The notes beneath the pieces are model-generated. The model had not been told where the DNA came from. It did no database searches and saw only the letters and a list, made by a program, of their open reading frames with translations. A program made the position numbers and the translations under genes. A DNA stretch of 64,000 nucleotides, from assembly GCF_014268655.2 (NCBI RefSeq), contig NZ_JABWQX020000001.1:3254001-3318000 (forward strand), in the 5' to 3' direction. This stretch comes from Pseudomonas marvdashtae (lineage in GTDB: Bacteria; Pseudomonadota; Gammaproteobacteria; Pseudomonadales; Pseudomonadaceae). Position 1 is the stretch's first letter, and each line of letters starts with the position of its first letter. Below are positions 18,342 through 25,335 of the stretch, in pieces.

Positions 18342-18447
18342 GGTGGCTTCGGTCGTCAAAGGGCTGGGAAGGCAGGCAGCTAACCACACGGCCTGGCGCG
18401 CTGCAAATAGCTTGGCTGGCCCGAGTTCTCTGTCACTTCGGCCTGCC

Positions 18448-18552
18448 AACACGCGGGAAGCGATGGCACGCTGTGCGGTGGTCAACTGGCTGGTGGTGTT
18501 GGCGGGTATGCGGCCGATGAGTCTGCTGAATTCGGGCGGCGGGAAAGTGTGA
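18448..18552 (+). pseudogene. 3' remnant of a kguD-like D-2-hydroxyacid dehydrogenase gene
   Basis: Read in frame, these bases give TREAMARCAVVNWLVVLAGM and then RPMSLLN before a stop. The last part of the KguD protein encoded at 23793-24770 reads TREAMARCAVDNLLAALAGE then RPVNLVN before its stop. About twenty of 33 positions agree, and both end at a comparable stop. No dehydrogenase sequence continues upstream, so this is an orphan C-terminal fragment without a start. It lies on the left side of the kgu cluster while the intact gene lies on the right, which suggests an old duplication or recombination scar. Confidence 0.75.
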
Positions 18553-18686
18553 TTCCCTTACGCGGAAGGCATACCGTCTATCGCCACTGTCAACTCTAAC
18601 AGCTGACACGCGTCGACTATCGGGTCCTAACTGGTGGAGCAAATAACGAAGACCCCATCCCGTTTACCTAATGGATAACCGCAATC

Positions 18687-19205
18687 ATGAACGATGACGC
18701 CACTCCTCGTGAAGACGAAGTTCCCCTGGAGACAGTACAAGGTGCCCCCGGCCCCGTGGTCACAGTAGACGAACGTTATATTTACCGAATCTATTCATGT
18801 TTGAACCCAGCAGTGAAGCTTGTCGACATGAGTCATCAAAGCACACCTAATGGCATGCACAACGTCAAACTTTTCAGTTCCACTACCGACAAGGCATCCC
18901 AATGGCGATTTACCGAACGAACCAATGATGGCTACTACTTAATTCTCAATCAAAGGGACGAAAACCTAGCACTTGGAGAGGCCAGCGATGACAGCGTAAT
19001 CGCCTCCAAACTTACCCGTAGCCGAGGCCAATACTGGATTTTGAAAGAGGTCGGCAACGGATATTTTTTCTTCGAAAACAAATACGATGGCCTGGTAATG
19101 GATGTCGCTGGCGCTAACACAGCGGATAACACCAACATTTGCGTGTACCGCCATCACGCACAAGGATCATCGGCACACCAGCAATTCAAACTCGCAAGAG
19201 TATGA
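18687..19205 (+). CDS. Ricin-type beta-trefoil lectin-domain protein
   Basis: The 172-residue product has no signal peptide. After about 25 acidic residues comes a single beta-trefoil pattern with three QxW-like repeats: SQWRF near 74, GQYWIL near 112 and HQQFKL near 165, with the typical VMDVAGANTADNTNICVY stretch. Ricin B-type domains bind galactosides or other glycans. The coding sequence is AT-richer than its neighbours and has a weak ribosome site, consistent with transfer. A terminator follows. Without a secretion signal it could be cytoplasmic, cell-lysis released, or exported by an unusual route; neighbouring genes do not settle this. Confidence 0.78.
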   Translation: MNDDATPREDEVPLETVQGAPGPVVTVDERYIYRIYSCLNPAVKLVDMSHQSTPNGMHNVKLFSSTTDKASQWRFTERTNDGYYLILNQRDENLALGEASDDSVIASKLTRSRGQYWILKEVGNGYFFFENKYDGLVMDVAGANTADNTNICVYRHHAQGSSAHQQFKLARV

Positions 19206-19228
19206 GCACAAGCGTGGACCAAACCAAG

Positions 19229-19252
19229 GAAGGCAGGCATCTCCCTGCCTTC
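19229..19252. terminator. Terminator after the lectin gene
   Basis: A 9-bp perfect stem GAAGGCAGG / CCTGCCTTC with a 6-base loop lies 24 bp after the lectin stop. Only a short T-poor tail (AATCTCTAAC) follows, so its strength is uncertain. Confidence 0.6.
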
Positions 19253-19530
19253 AATCTCTAACTTCATAAGGGGTTTCGAGGTCTCTCATTTGCCACCGAA
19301 CGCCTTCGGTGTAGTTTCGGGAGCCTCCTGCAACGGTTTGATTGTTGACGATGGCCATTGGCAGGAGCTGGTCGACAGTCCGGCAATCCAGTTGTTGCTA
19401 AGGACCTCCGGGCATAGAACTGACCAAACCGCAGGGTTCTGTCGCTAGCGGGCGGTTTTACCGAGGAGGCAACCGTCGGTCGCTCCTCTGAACCAACGCT
19501 ATTGACGAAAGAATGGGTTCTGGTGTTTCC
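19253..19530. other. Intergenic region upstream of ptxS
   Basis: This gap carries the ptxS upstream region. On the minus strand a short frame (19251-19358) could encode a 35-residue peptide starting MAIVNNQTVAGG, but it lacks a ribosome site and overlaps the lectin terminator. A longer minus-strand frame in the same place shows no domain. Otherwise nothing is recognised. Confidence 0.4.
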
Positions 19531-19544
19531 TGAAACCGGTTTCA
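19531..19544. promoter_or_regulatory. PtxS operator upstream of ptxS
   Basis: The perfect 14-bp palindrome TGAAACCGGTTTCA is the known PtxS site in Pseudomonas, released by 2-ketogluconate. It lies 37 bp before the ptxS start, fitting autorepression. Confidence 0.92.
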
Positions 19545-19580
19545 GAGCCGCTAATAAATCCAATAAGCAGGTTTCAATCC

Positions 19581-20606
19581 GTGAATTCTTTCTCCGCCGC
19601 CCAGCGCAGCCGCGTGACCATGTTAGATGTCGCCGAACGCGCCGGGGTCTCCAAGGCCAGCGTCTCGCGTTTCATCGGCGAGGACCGCGCGCTGCTTTCC
19701 GAAGCCATCGCCCGGCGCATAGAACAGGCGATAAGCGAGCTGGGTTATCGGCCGAACCAGATGGCCCGCGGCCTGAAACGCGGGCGCACACGCTTGATCG
19801 GCATGCTCGTGGCCGATATCCGCAACCCCTATTCAATTGCCGTGATGCATGGCGTAGAAACCGCCTGCCGTCGCCACGGCTACAGCCTCGTAGTGTGCAA
19901 CACCGACCGCGATGATGAGCAGGAGCGCCAGCATCTGGCGCTGTTGCGCGCCTACAACATCGAAGGGCTGATCGTGAACACGCTGGGCCATCACCGTGAT
20001 GAACTGTTCGAACTGCGCAGCGAAATGCCCATGGTGCTGGTGGATCGCAAGGTCGATCGGCTCGACAGCGACTTGGTGGGACTGGACAACCCGGCGGCCG
20101 TCGAAATGGCCCTCGACCACCTCGGACAGCGGGGCTACCGCGATCTGCTGCTGGTGACCGAGCCGTTCGACGGCACCAGCTCGCGCATCGAGCGAGTCGA
20201 GAGTTTCAAGGCCGGCATCGAGCGCCGCCCTGCCCTGGCCGGCGCCGTGGTGGAAACCTGCGATCAACTGGCCGGGCGCATCAAAGACTTCCTTGCCCAG
20301 CCAGGCCACGGCCCCAAGGCACTCTTTTGCGCCAACGGCATCGCCGCGCTGGCCGCCACCCAAGTATTGCGCCAATTGGGTTGCCATTTGTTCGACGATG
20401 TTGGGCTGATCGCCCTCGACGACCTCGATTGGTATCCCTTGGTAGGCAGCGGCATCACCGCCCTGGCACAGCCGACGGCGCAGATCGGCGCCAGCGCGTT
20501 CGAATGCCTGCTCAAGCGCTTGCGTGGCGACAACGGGCCGGTACGGACCCTGGATTTTGCGGCGCAGTTGATTGAGCGTGGATCGACGCGCGGGGTCCTT
20601 CGATGA
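19581..20606 (+). CDS. ptxS: PtxS, LacI-family repressor of 2-ketogluconate genes
   Basis: The 341-residue protein has a LacI-type N-terminal helix-turn-helix (TMLDVAERAGVSKASVSRFI, about 13-32), hinge (NQMARGLKRGRT) and a periplasmic-binding-protein-like effector domain to the C-terminus. PtxS represses the kgu genes and itself; 2-ketogluconate relieves repression. A perfect PtxS palindrome precedes both this gene and kguE, and the order ptxS-kguE-kguK-kguT-kguD is that of P. aeruginosa. The start is a GTG at 19581; no better start with a ribosome site is seen, and the helix-turn-helix begins a normal distance inside. All genes of the set lie on the same strand. Confidence 0.94.
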   Translation: MNSFSAAQRSRVTMLDVAERAGVSKASVSRFIGEDRALLSEAIARRIEQAISELGYRPNQMARGLKRGRTRLIGMLVADIRNPYSIAVMHGVETACRRHGYSLVVCNTDRDDEQERQHLALLRAYNIEGLIVNTLGHHRDELFELRSEMPMVLVDRKVDRLDSDLVGLDNPAAVEMALDHLGQRGYRDLLLVTEPFDGTSSRIERVESFKAGIERRPALAGAVVETCDQLAGRIKDFLAQPGHGPKALFCANGIAALAATQVLRQLGCHLFDDVGLIALDDLDWYPLVGSGITALAQPTAQIGASAFECLLKRLRGDNGPVRTLDFAAQLIERGSTRGVLR

Positions 20607-20661
20607 TTGCCTGGCCTGCAGGTGATGAAATCCAAGGCTAAGCCCTTTTTTTGAACAAAAC

Positions 20662-20675
20662 TGAAACCGGTTTCA
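20662..20675. promoter_or_regulatory. PtxS operator upstream of kguE
   Basis: A second perfect copy of TGAAACCGGTTTCA ends 14 bp before the kguE start, next to the AGAGGT ribosome site. Bound PtxS here would block the kguEKTD transcript. The identical 14-mers at both promoters support a single effector-controlled regulon. Confidence 0.92.
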
Positions 20676-20689
20676 GAGGTACAAGAACA

Positions 20690-21472
20690 ATGCATAACCC
20701 ACCCGTTTCCATCAGCCTCTCCAGCTACGGCGCCGACCTGGTGCGCCAGCACGGCCAAGGCAGCTTCATCGCGCTGCTGGCCGCCGCCGGTGCCTCGCGA
20801 ATCGAATGGCGCGAAGAACTGCTCACCACTGAACAACCCACCGAGCTGGCCGCCGACGCGCGCGCCCAAGGGCTGAAGAGTGTCTATTCGTCGCCCCTTG
20901 AGCTCTGGCTTCCCGGCCAGTCCAAACCCAATCCCGAATTGATCGTTGCCCTGCAACGCTGCGAGGCGTTCGGCTCGACGTGGCTTAAGGTTTCCCTCGG
21001 ACACTTCACCGACTCCCAAGACCTGTCGGCCCTCGCCGACAGGCTCGCGGCGAGTCCCGTGCAACTGCTGGTGGAAAATGACCAGACCTTGCAAGGTGGG
21101 CGGGTCGAACCCTTGCAACGTTTTTTCGCCGCCATCGAAGAGCGCGGATTGCCTGTCGCCATGACCTTCGACATTGGCAACTGGCAATGGCAGGACCAAT
21201 CGGCCTCGGTGGCGGCCCGACAACTCGGACGGCATGTGGCGTATGTGCACTGCAAGGCGGTGGCCCGGTGCGCCGACGGCAAGCTGATCGCCGTGCCCCC
21301 GGCCCTGGCAGACCTGCATCTGTGGGAGCAACTGTTCAAGCACATGCCCGTCGGCGTGATGCGTGCCGCCGAATACCCGCTGCAAGGCGATGACCTGCTG
21401 GCCTTGACCGCGGAACATGTCACCACTTTGTCGCGCCTCGGACAATCGCGCCGGGAGCCTGCCAATGCGTGA
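20690..21472 (+). CDS. kguE: KguE, sugar-phosphate isomerase/epimerase-like protein of 2-ketogluconate use
   Basis: The 260-residue product is an AP-endonuclease-2-type TIM-barrel of the sugar phosphate isomerase/epimerase superfamily; visible strands and metal-site regions include [38 protein letters not shown] and VAYVHCKAV. Its exact reaction in 2-ketogluconate catabolism is not established to my knowledge. I chose the ATG at 20690 because AGAGGT precedes it by 8 bp; the longer frame from TTG at 20651 would start inside the operator region. Its end overlaps kguK by 8 bp, so the two are translationally coupled and under PtxS control. Confidence 0.9.
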   Translation: MHNPPVSISLSSYGADLVRQHGQGSFIALLAAAGASRIEWREELLTTEQPTELAADARAQGLKSVYSSPLELWLPGQSKPNPELIVALQRCEAFGSTWLKVSLGHFTDSQDLSALADRLAASPVQLLVENDQTLQGGRVEPLQRFFAAIEERGLPVAMTFDIGNWQWQDQSASVAARQLGRHVAYVHCKAVARCADGKLIAVPPALADLHLWEQLFKHMPVGVMRAAEYPLQGDDLLALTAEHVTTLSRLGQSRREPANA

Positions 21473-22418
21473 ATTCGATGTGTTGTCGTTCGGCGAAACC
21501 ATGGCGATGCTAGTGGCCGACCAGACCGGCGACTTGGCCGGCGTCAGTCAATTTCACAAGCGCATCGCCGGGGCCGACAGCAATGTGGCTATCGGTTTGT
21601 CGCGACTGGGCTTCAATGTCGCCTGGCTCAGTCGGGTCGGCGCCGACTCTCTCGGACGTTTCGTGGTGCAGACGCTGGAGAAAGAAGGCCTGGACTGTCG
21701 CCACGTGGCGGTGGATCCGGCGCATCCCACCGGTTTTCAGCTGAAGTCCCGCACCGACGATGGCAGCGACCCGCAAGTCGAGTATTTCCGTCGCGGTTCG
21801 GCGGCCAGTCATCTATCGATCGAATCCATCGCCGCGCCGTTGCTGGGCGCTCGTCACCTGCATGCCACCGGCATCGTACCGGCGCTGTCGGCCACGGCCG
21901 GTGAAATGTCCTTTGAATTGATGAGCCGAATGCGCGAGGCCGGTCGCAGCCTCTCGTTCGACCCCAACCTGCGCCCGAGCCTGTGGGCCAGCGAAGCCAT
22001 GATGATCCGCGAGATCAATCGTCACGCTGCCCTGGCTCATTGGGTCTTGCCGGGGCTTGGCGAAGGTCGCTTGCTGACCGGCCGTGAAGATCCGGCCGAC
22101 ATCGCCGCGTTCTACCTCGACCAGGGCGCCGAAGTCGTGGTGGTCAAGCTCGGCGCCGACGGGGCCTATTACCGCACCGCACTGGACCAGGGCTTTATTG
22201 GCGCCGTGCCGGTTCCCCGGGTCGTGGACACCGTGGGCGCCGGTGATGGCTTCGCCGTCGGCCTGATCAGCGCGCTGCTTGAAGGCCGCGACGTCACCGA
22301 AGCGGTACGACGCGCCAACTGGATTGGCAGCCGCGCGGTGCAGAGTCGCGGGGACATGGAAGGTCTACCGACGCGCCTGGAGTTATCGGCTGAATTCGAG
22401 GCCGCCTGCTGCCAATAG
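21465..22418 (+). CDS. kguK: 2-ketogluconate kinase (PfkB family)
   Basis: The 317-residue enzyme phosphorylates 2-ketogluconate to 2-keto-6-phosphogluconate in the cytoplasm. PfkB-family signatures are both present: the N-terminal glycine-rich substrate region ([17 protein letters not shown], about 35-51) and the C-terminal [18 protein letters not shown] containing the GAGD anion hole and catalytic aspartate. The start ATG at 21465 lies inside the end of kguE and is preceded by GGGAG. It is the second gene of the PtxS-controlled operon; its product is the substrate of KguD. Confidence 0.93.
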   Translation: MREFDVLSFGETMAMLVADQTGDLAGVSQFHKRIAGADSNVAIGLSRLGFNVAWLSRVGADSLGRFVVQTLEKEGLDCRHVAVDPAHPTGFQLKSRTDDGSDPQVEYFRRGSAASHLSIESIAAPLLGARHLHATGIVPALSATAGEMSFELMSRMREAGRSLSFDPNLRPSLWASEAMMIREINRHAALAHWVLPGLGEGRLLTGREDPADIAAFYLDQGAEVVVVKLGADGAYYRTALDQGFIGAVPVPRVVDTVGAGDGFAVGLISALLEGRDVTEAVRRANWIGSRAVQSRGDMEGLPTRLELSAEFEAACCQ

Positions 22419-22480
22419 AGGCTGGAGAAGTCTCTCAAACGCACCTGCTGAACAAAAACAACAAGCTCAGGAGTCATGAC

Positions 22481-23779
22481 ATGCAAACGCTCAATCTCGC
22501 CGCCCGCCGCTGGTGGTACATCATGCCCATCGTGTTCATCACCTACAGCCTGGCGTACCTCGACCGGGCGAACTACGGTTTCGCCGCCGCCTCGGGAATG
22601 GCCGAGGACCTGATGATTACGCCTGGGTTGTCGTCGCTGCTGGGCGCGCTGTTTTTCCTCGGTTACTTCTTCTTCCAGATACCCGGGGCGATCTACGCGC
22701 AAAAACACAGCGTGAAAAAACTGATATTCGTCAGCCTGATCCTCTGGGGCTCGCTGGCGACCCTGACGGGTGTGGTCTCCAACGCGTACTGGCTGATCGT
22801 GATCCGCTTCATGCTCGGCGTGGTCGAAGCCGCGGTGATGCCGGCGATGCTGGTCTACCTGTGCCACTGGTTCACCCGCGCCGAACGCTCGCGCGCCAAC
22901 ACCTTCCTGATCCTTGGCAACCCGGTGACCATGCTGTGGATGTCCGTGGTCTCGGGCTATCTGGTGGAGCAATTCGACTGGCGCTGGATGTTCATCATCG
23001 AAGGCTTGCCGGCGGTGCTCTGGGCCTTTGTCTGGTGGCGCCTGGCCGATGATCGCCCGGCCCAGGCCAAGTGGCTCACCGACCAGGAAAAACAAGACTT
23101 GGAAAGCGCGCTGGCCGCCGAGCAGGTCGGTATCAAGGCGGTGAAGAACTATGCCGAGGCCTTCCGCTCGCCCAAGGTGATCATCCTGGCCCTGCAGTTT
23201 TTCTGCTGGAGCATCGGCGTCTATGGTTTCGTGCTGTGGCTGCCATCGATCCTCAAGGCCGGCCTGAAGATGAACATGGTCGAAGCCGGGTGGCTGTCAT
23301 CGCTGCCTTATCTGGCGGCGGTGATCGCGATGCTGATCGTCTCCTGGGCGTCGGACAAAGTGCAGAAGCGCAAGCGCTTTGTCTGGCCGCCGTTGCTGGT
23401 CGCCTCCATCGCCTTCTACGCTTCCTACCTGCTGGGGGCGGAGCATTTCTGGTGGTCCTACACCTTGCTGGTGATCGCCGGCGCCTGCATGTATGCGCCT
23501 TACGGTCCGTTCTTCGCCATCGTCCCGGAGATCCTCCCGGCCAACGTCGCCGGCGGCGCCATGGCATTGATCAACAGCATGGGCGCGCTGGGTTCGTTCG
23601 GCGGTTCGTACCTGGTGGGCTACCTCAACGGCTCCACCGGCTCCACCGGCATGTCCTTCTTGTTGATGAGCGGCGCGTTGCTGCTGTCGGTGGTACTGAC
23701 CCTCGCCCTCAAGCCCGGCGCCAGCGACCGGGTCGTGTCCAAAACTGCGACGCCACAGCCGGCGCCCGCCCGTTCCTGA
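22481..23779 (+). CDS. kguT: 2-ketogluconate transporter (MFS, anion:cation symporter type)
   Basis: The 432-residue protein has twelve predicted membrane helices and the family start WYIMPIVFITYSLAYLDRANYGF, typical of the ACS group of the major facilitator superfamily that imports sugar acids. The helix 4 region (RFMLGVVEAAVMPAMLVYLCHWF) also fits. It imports 2-ketogluconate formed in the periplasm by gluconate oxidation. A good CAGGAG ribosome site precedes the ATG and the gene sits between kguK and kguD in the conserved operon order. Confidence 0.94.
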   Translation: MQTLNLAARRWWYIMPIVFITYSLAYLDRANYGFAAASGMAEDLMITPGLSSLLGALFFLGYFFFQIPGAIYAQKHSVKKLIFVSLILWGSLATLTGVVSNAYWLIVIRFMLGVVEAAVMPAMLVYLCHWFTRAERSRANTFLILGNPVTMLWMSVVSGYLVEQFDWRWMFIIEGLPAVLWAFVWWRLADDRPAQAKWLTDQEKQDLESALAAEQVGIKAVKNYAEAFRSPKVIILALQFFCWSIGVYGFVLWLPSILKAGLKMNMVEAGWLSSLPYLAAVIAMLIVSWASDKVQKRKRFVWPPLLVASIAFYASYLLGAEHFWWSYTLLVIAGACMYAPYGPFFAIVPEILPANVAGGAMALINSMGALGSFGGSYLVGYLNGSTGSTGMSFLLMSGALLLSVVLTLALKPGASDRVVSKTATPQPAPARS

Positions 23780-23792
23780 ATCGAGAATCCTC

Positions 23793-24770
23793 ATGAAAAA
23801 ACACGTCGTGGTGTACAAAGCACTTTCAGCGCAATTGATGGAACGCCTGCAAGCGCAGGCCCAGGTCACCCTGATTGAGCGCCTCGATGAGCAGGGCCTG
23901 GCCCAACTGCGCGAAGCCCTGCCCAGCGCCCATGGCCTGCTGGGCGCAAGCCTCAGGCTCGATGCGTCGCTGCTGGACCTGGCGCCCCACCTGGAGGCGA
24001 TCGCCAGTGTTTCGGTTGGGGTCGATAACTACGATATCGATTACCTGACCGAACGGCGGATCGTGCTCACCAACACGCCGGATGTGCTGACCGAGACCAC
24101 CGCCGACACCGGATTCGCCTTGATCCTGGCGACCGCCCGCCGCGTGGTGGAGCTGGCCAACCTGGTCCGCGCCGGGCAATGGCAGCAGAGCATCGGCGCC
24201 AAGCATTTCGGCAGCGATGTCCACGGCAAGACTCTCGGCATCGTCGGCATGGGACGCATCGGCGAAGCCTTGGCCCAGCGCGGGCATTTCGGTTTCGGCA
24301 TGCCGGTGCTCTATCACAGCCACTCGCCCAAGCCGGCGGTGGAGCAGCGGTTCGGCGCACGTTATTGCAGCCTCGAAACACTGTTGCAGCAGGCGGACTT
24401 CATCTGCTTGACCTTGCCGCTCACGGCCGATACCCACGGGCTGATCGGCGCACAAGCCTTCGCGCAGATGCGTCCCGAGAGCATCTTCATCAATATCTCC
24501 CGGGGCAAAGTGGTAGATGAAGCGGCGTTGATTGAGGCCCTGCGCAACCAGAAGATCCGTGGCGCGGGGCTGGACGTGTTCGAGCGTGAACCCTTGAGTA
24601 CGGATTCGCCGTTATTGCAGATGGACAATGTGGTAGCGACCCCACACATGGGATCGGCCACCCACGAGACGCGGGAAGCGATGGCGCGCTGTGCCGTGGA
24701 CAACCTGTTGGCGGCATTGGCGGGTGAGCGGCCGGTGAATCTGGTGAATGCGGGGGCGTGGATAGGCTGA
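23793..24770 (+). CDS. kguD: 2-keto-6-phosphogluconate reductase (D-2-hydroxyacid dehydrogenase family)
   Basis: The 325-residue cytoplasmic enzyme reduces 2-keto-6-phosphogluconate to 6-phosphogluconate, which enters the Entner-Doudoroff pathway. The nucleotide-binding motif is GIVGMGRIGEALAQR (about 149-163). The catalytic Arg is in NISRGKVVDE, the Glu in FEREPL and the His in TPHMGSATHETR. It is the last gene of the ptxS-kgu cluster, 13 bp after kguT, and is followed by a hairpin. A decayed copy of its 3' end lies at 18448-18552 on the other side of the cluster. Confidence 0.94.
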   Translation: MKKHVVVYKALSAQLMERLQAQAQVTLIERLDEQGLAQLREALPSAHGLLGASLRLDASLLDLAPHLEAIASVSVGVDNYDIDYLTERRIVLTNTPDVLTETTADTGFALILATARRVVELANLVRAGQWQQSIGAKHFGSDVHGKTLGIVGMGRIGEALAQRGHFGFGMPVLYHSHSPKPAVEQRFGARYCSLETLLQQADFICLTLPLTADTHGLIGAQAFAQMRPESIFINISRGKVVDEAALIEALRNQKIRGAGLDVFEREPLSTDSPLLQMDNVVATPHMGSATHETREAMARCAVDNLLAALAGERPVNLVNAGAWIG

Positions 24771-24791
24771 CCTATAGCCGCCTTCGAATAT

Positions 24792-24817
24792 GCCATCGCG
24801 AGCAGGGTCGCGATGGC
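24792..24817. terminator. Hairpin after kguD
   Basis: A perfect 10-bp stem, GCCATCGCGA / TCGCGATGGC with a 6-base loop, lies 21 bp after the kguD stop. The tail AACTGTGTTCATTT is only moderately T-rich. It probably ends the kgu operon and insulates it from the AT-rich island to the right. Confidence 0.7.
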
Positions 24818-25144
24818 AACTGTGTTCATTTAGAGATTCAAGCAACACAACCTTTCCGGGCACACCCGCCTTAAACACCGCTGCCAGATTATCCTTTTGA
24901 TCCTTGCTTAAAATAATATAAACATCCCAAACGGCGAGAACAGTAGAGAGAAACCACACTTTCAACAAAGCAGCTACATTCCTACACTCCCCTCCTACTC
25001 AACGGCAAGAACGAACCTACGTCAGCCTCGGAAGTCGCGCAATAGCCTTCACCTCACCCCAATGCTATTAATTAATCACTTGCGAACAAACGCAAGTTGG
25101 GCGCTCGCGTCGCGACGCCCATCAACTACATTGGAGTAACCGAC
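24818..25144 (+). promoter_or_regulatory. AT-rich upstream region and structured leader of the peptide cluster
   Basis: Base composition drops just after the kguD terminator. No gene is seen here. An extended -10-like TGCTATTAA lies at 25063-25071 without a clear -35, which would put a transcript start near 25078. Within that leader are two hairpins: CTTGCG/CGCAAG around 25079-25096, and a GC-rich one at 25096-25126 (GTTGGGCG pairing with CGCCC-AT-CAAC). The second ends just before the GGAG ribosome site at 25132 of the peptide gene. The promoter call is tentative; the hairpins are visible in the sequence. Confidence 0.35.
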
Positions 25145-25261
25145 ATGGGTAGAAAACGCTCTGAAATAAATAACACCTTCTTTGGCCTGCCGCAGGCATT
25201 AGGCTTTTCTAAAGACCTCCTCGCAACGGAAGCCGATTTTTTTGCGTCACTGACCAATTAA
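25145..25261 (+). CDS. Candidate RiPP precursor peptide, 38 residues
   Basis: A good ribosome site (TTGGAGTAACCGAC) precedes an ATG that opens 38 codons. The peptide starts MGRKRSEINN, continues with a glycine/phenylalanine-rich middle (TFFGLPQALGF) and ends EADFFASLTN. It has no cysteine, two serines and one threonine in its last 20 residues (S22, S35, T28, with T37 near the end), a basic N-terminus and an acidic, hydrophobic C-terminal half. It lies directly upstream of a YcaO gene and an ABC exporter, with a strong hairpin between; this is the standard layout for a modified-peptide precursor. I know no family for it. It could alternatively be a leader peptide controlling the downstream genes, but its ribosome site and placement favour a precursor. 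Confidence 0.65.
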   Translation: MGRKRSEINNTFFGLPQALGFSKDLLATEADFFASLTN

Positions 25262-25290
25262 GCCAGTGACCGATTAATTATCGGCGAACA

Positions 25291-25318
25291 GATGCCGAAA
25301 GGATCCCCTTTCGGCATC
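25291..25318. terminator. Strong hairpin between precursor and YcaO genes
   Basis: A perfect 12-bp stem, GATGCCGAAAGG / CCTTTCGGCATC with loop ATCC, lies 29 bp after the peptide stop and 17 bp before the YcaO start. The tail is CTTTAATGG, a weak T-run. Such partial terminators or stabilising stems are common after RiPP precursor genes, giving excess precursor transcript relative to enzyme transcript. It also sits close to the YcaO ribosome site. Confidence 0.75.
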
Positions 25319-25335
25319 CTTTAATGGAGATCCAT

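Noticed and set aside
18342..18485. N-terminal extension of the WG-repeat protein
   Set aside because: The extension is the antisense of the kguD-like remnant and lacks a ribosome site; the ATG at 18341 starts a normal signal anchor.
24612..24968. Minus-strand 118-codon frame overlapping the kguD end
   Set aside because: It is antisense to kguD and to its terminator, without a ribosome site.
25096..25126. GC-rich leader hairpin considered as a riboswitch
   Set aside because: It is a single simple stem with no conserved aptamer elements that I recognise; it is reported only as leader structure.
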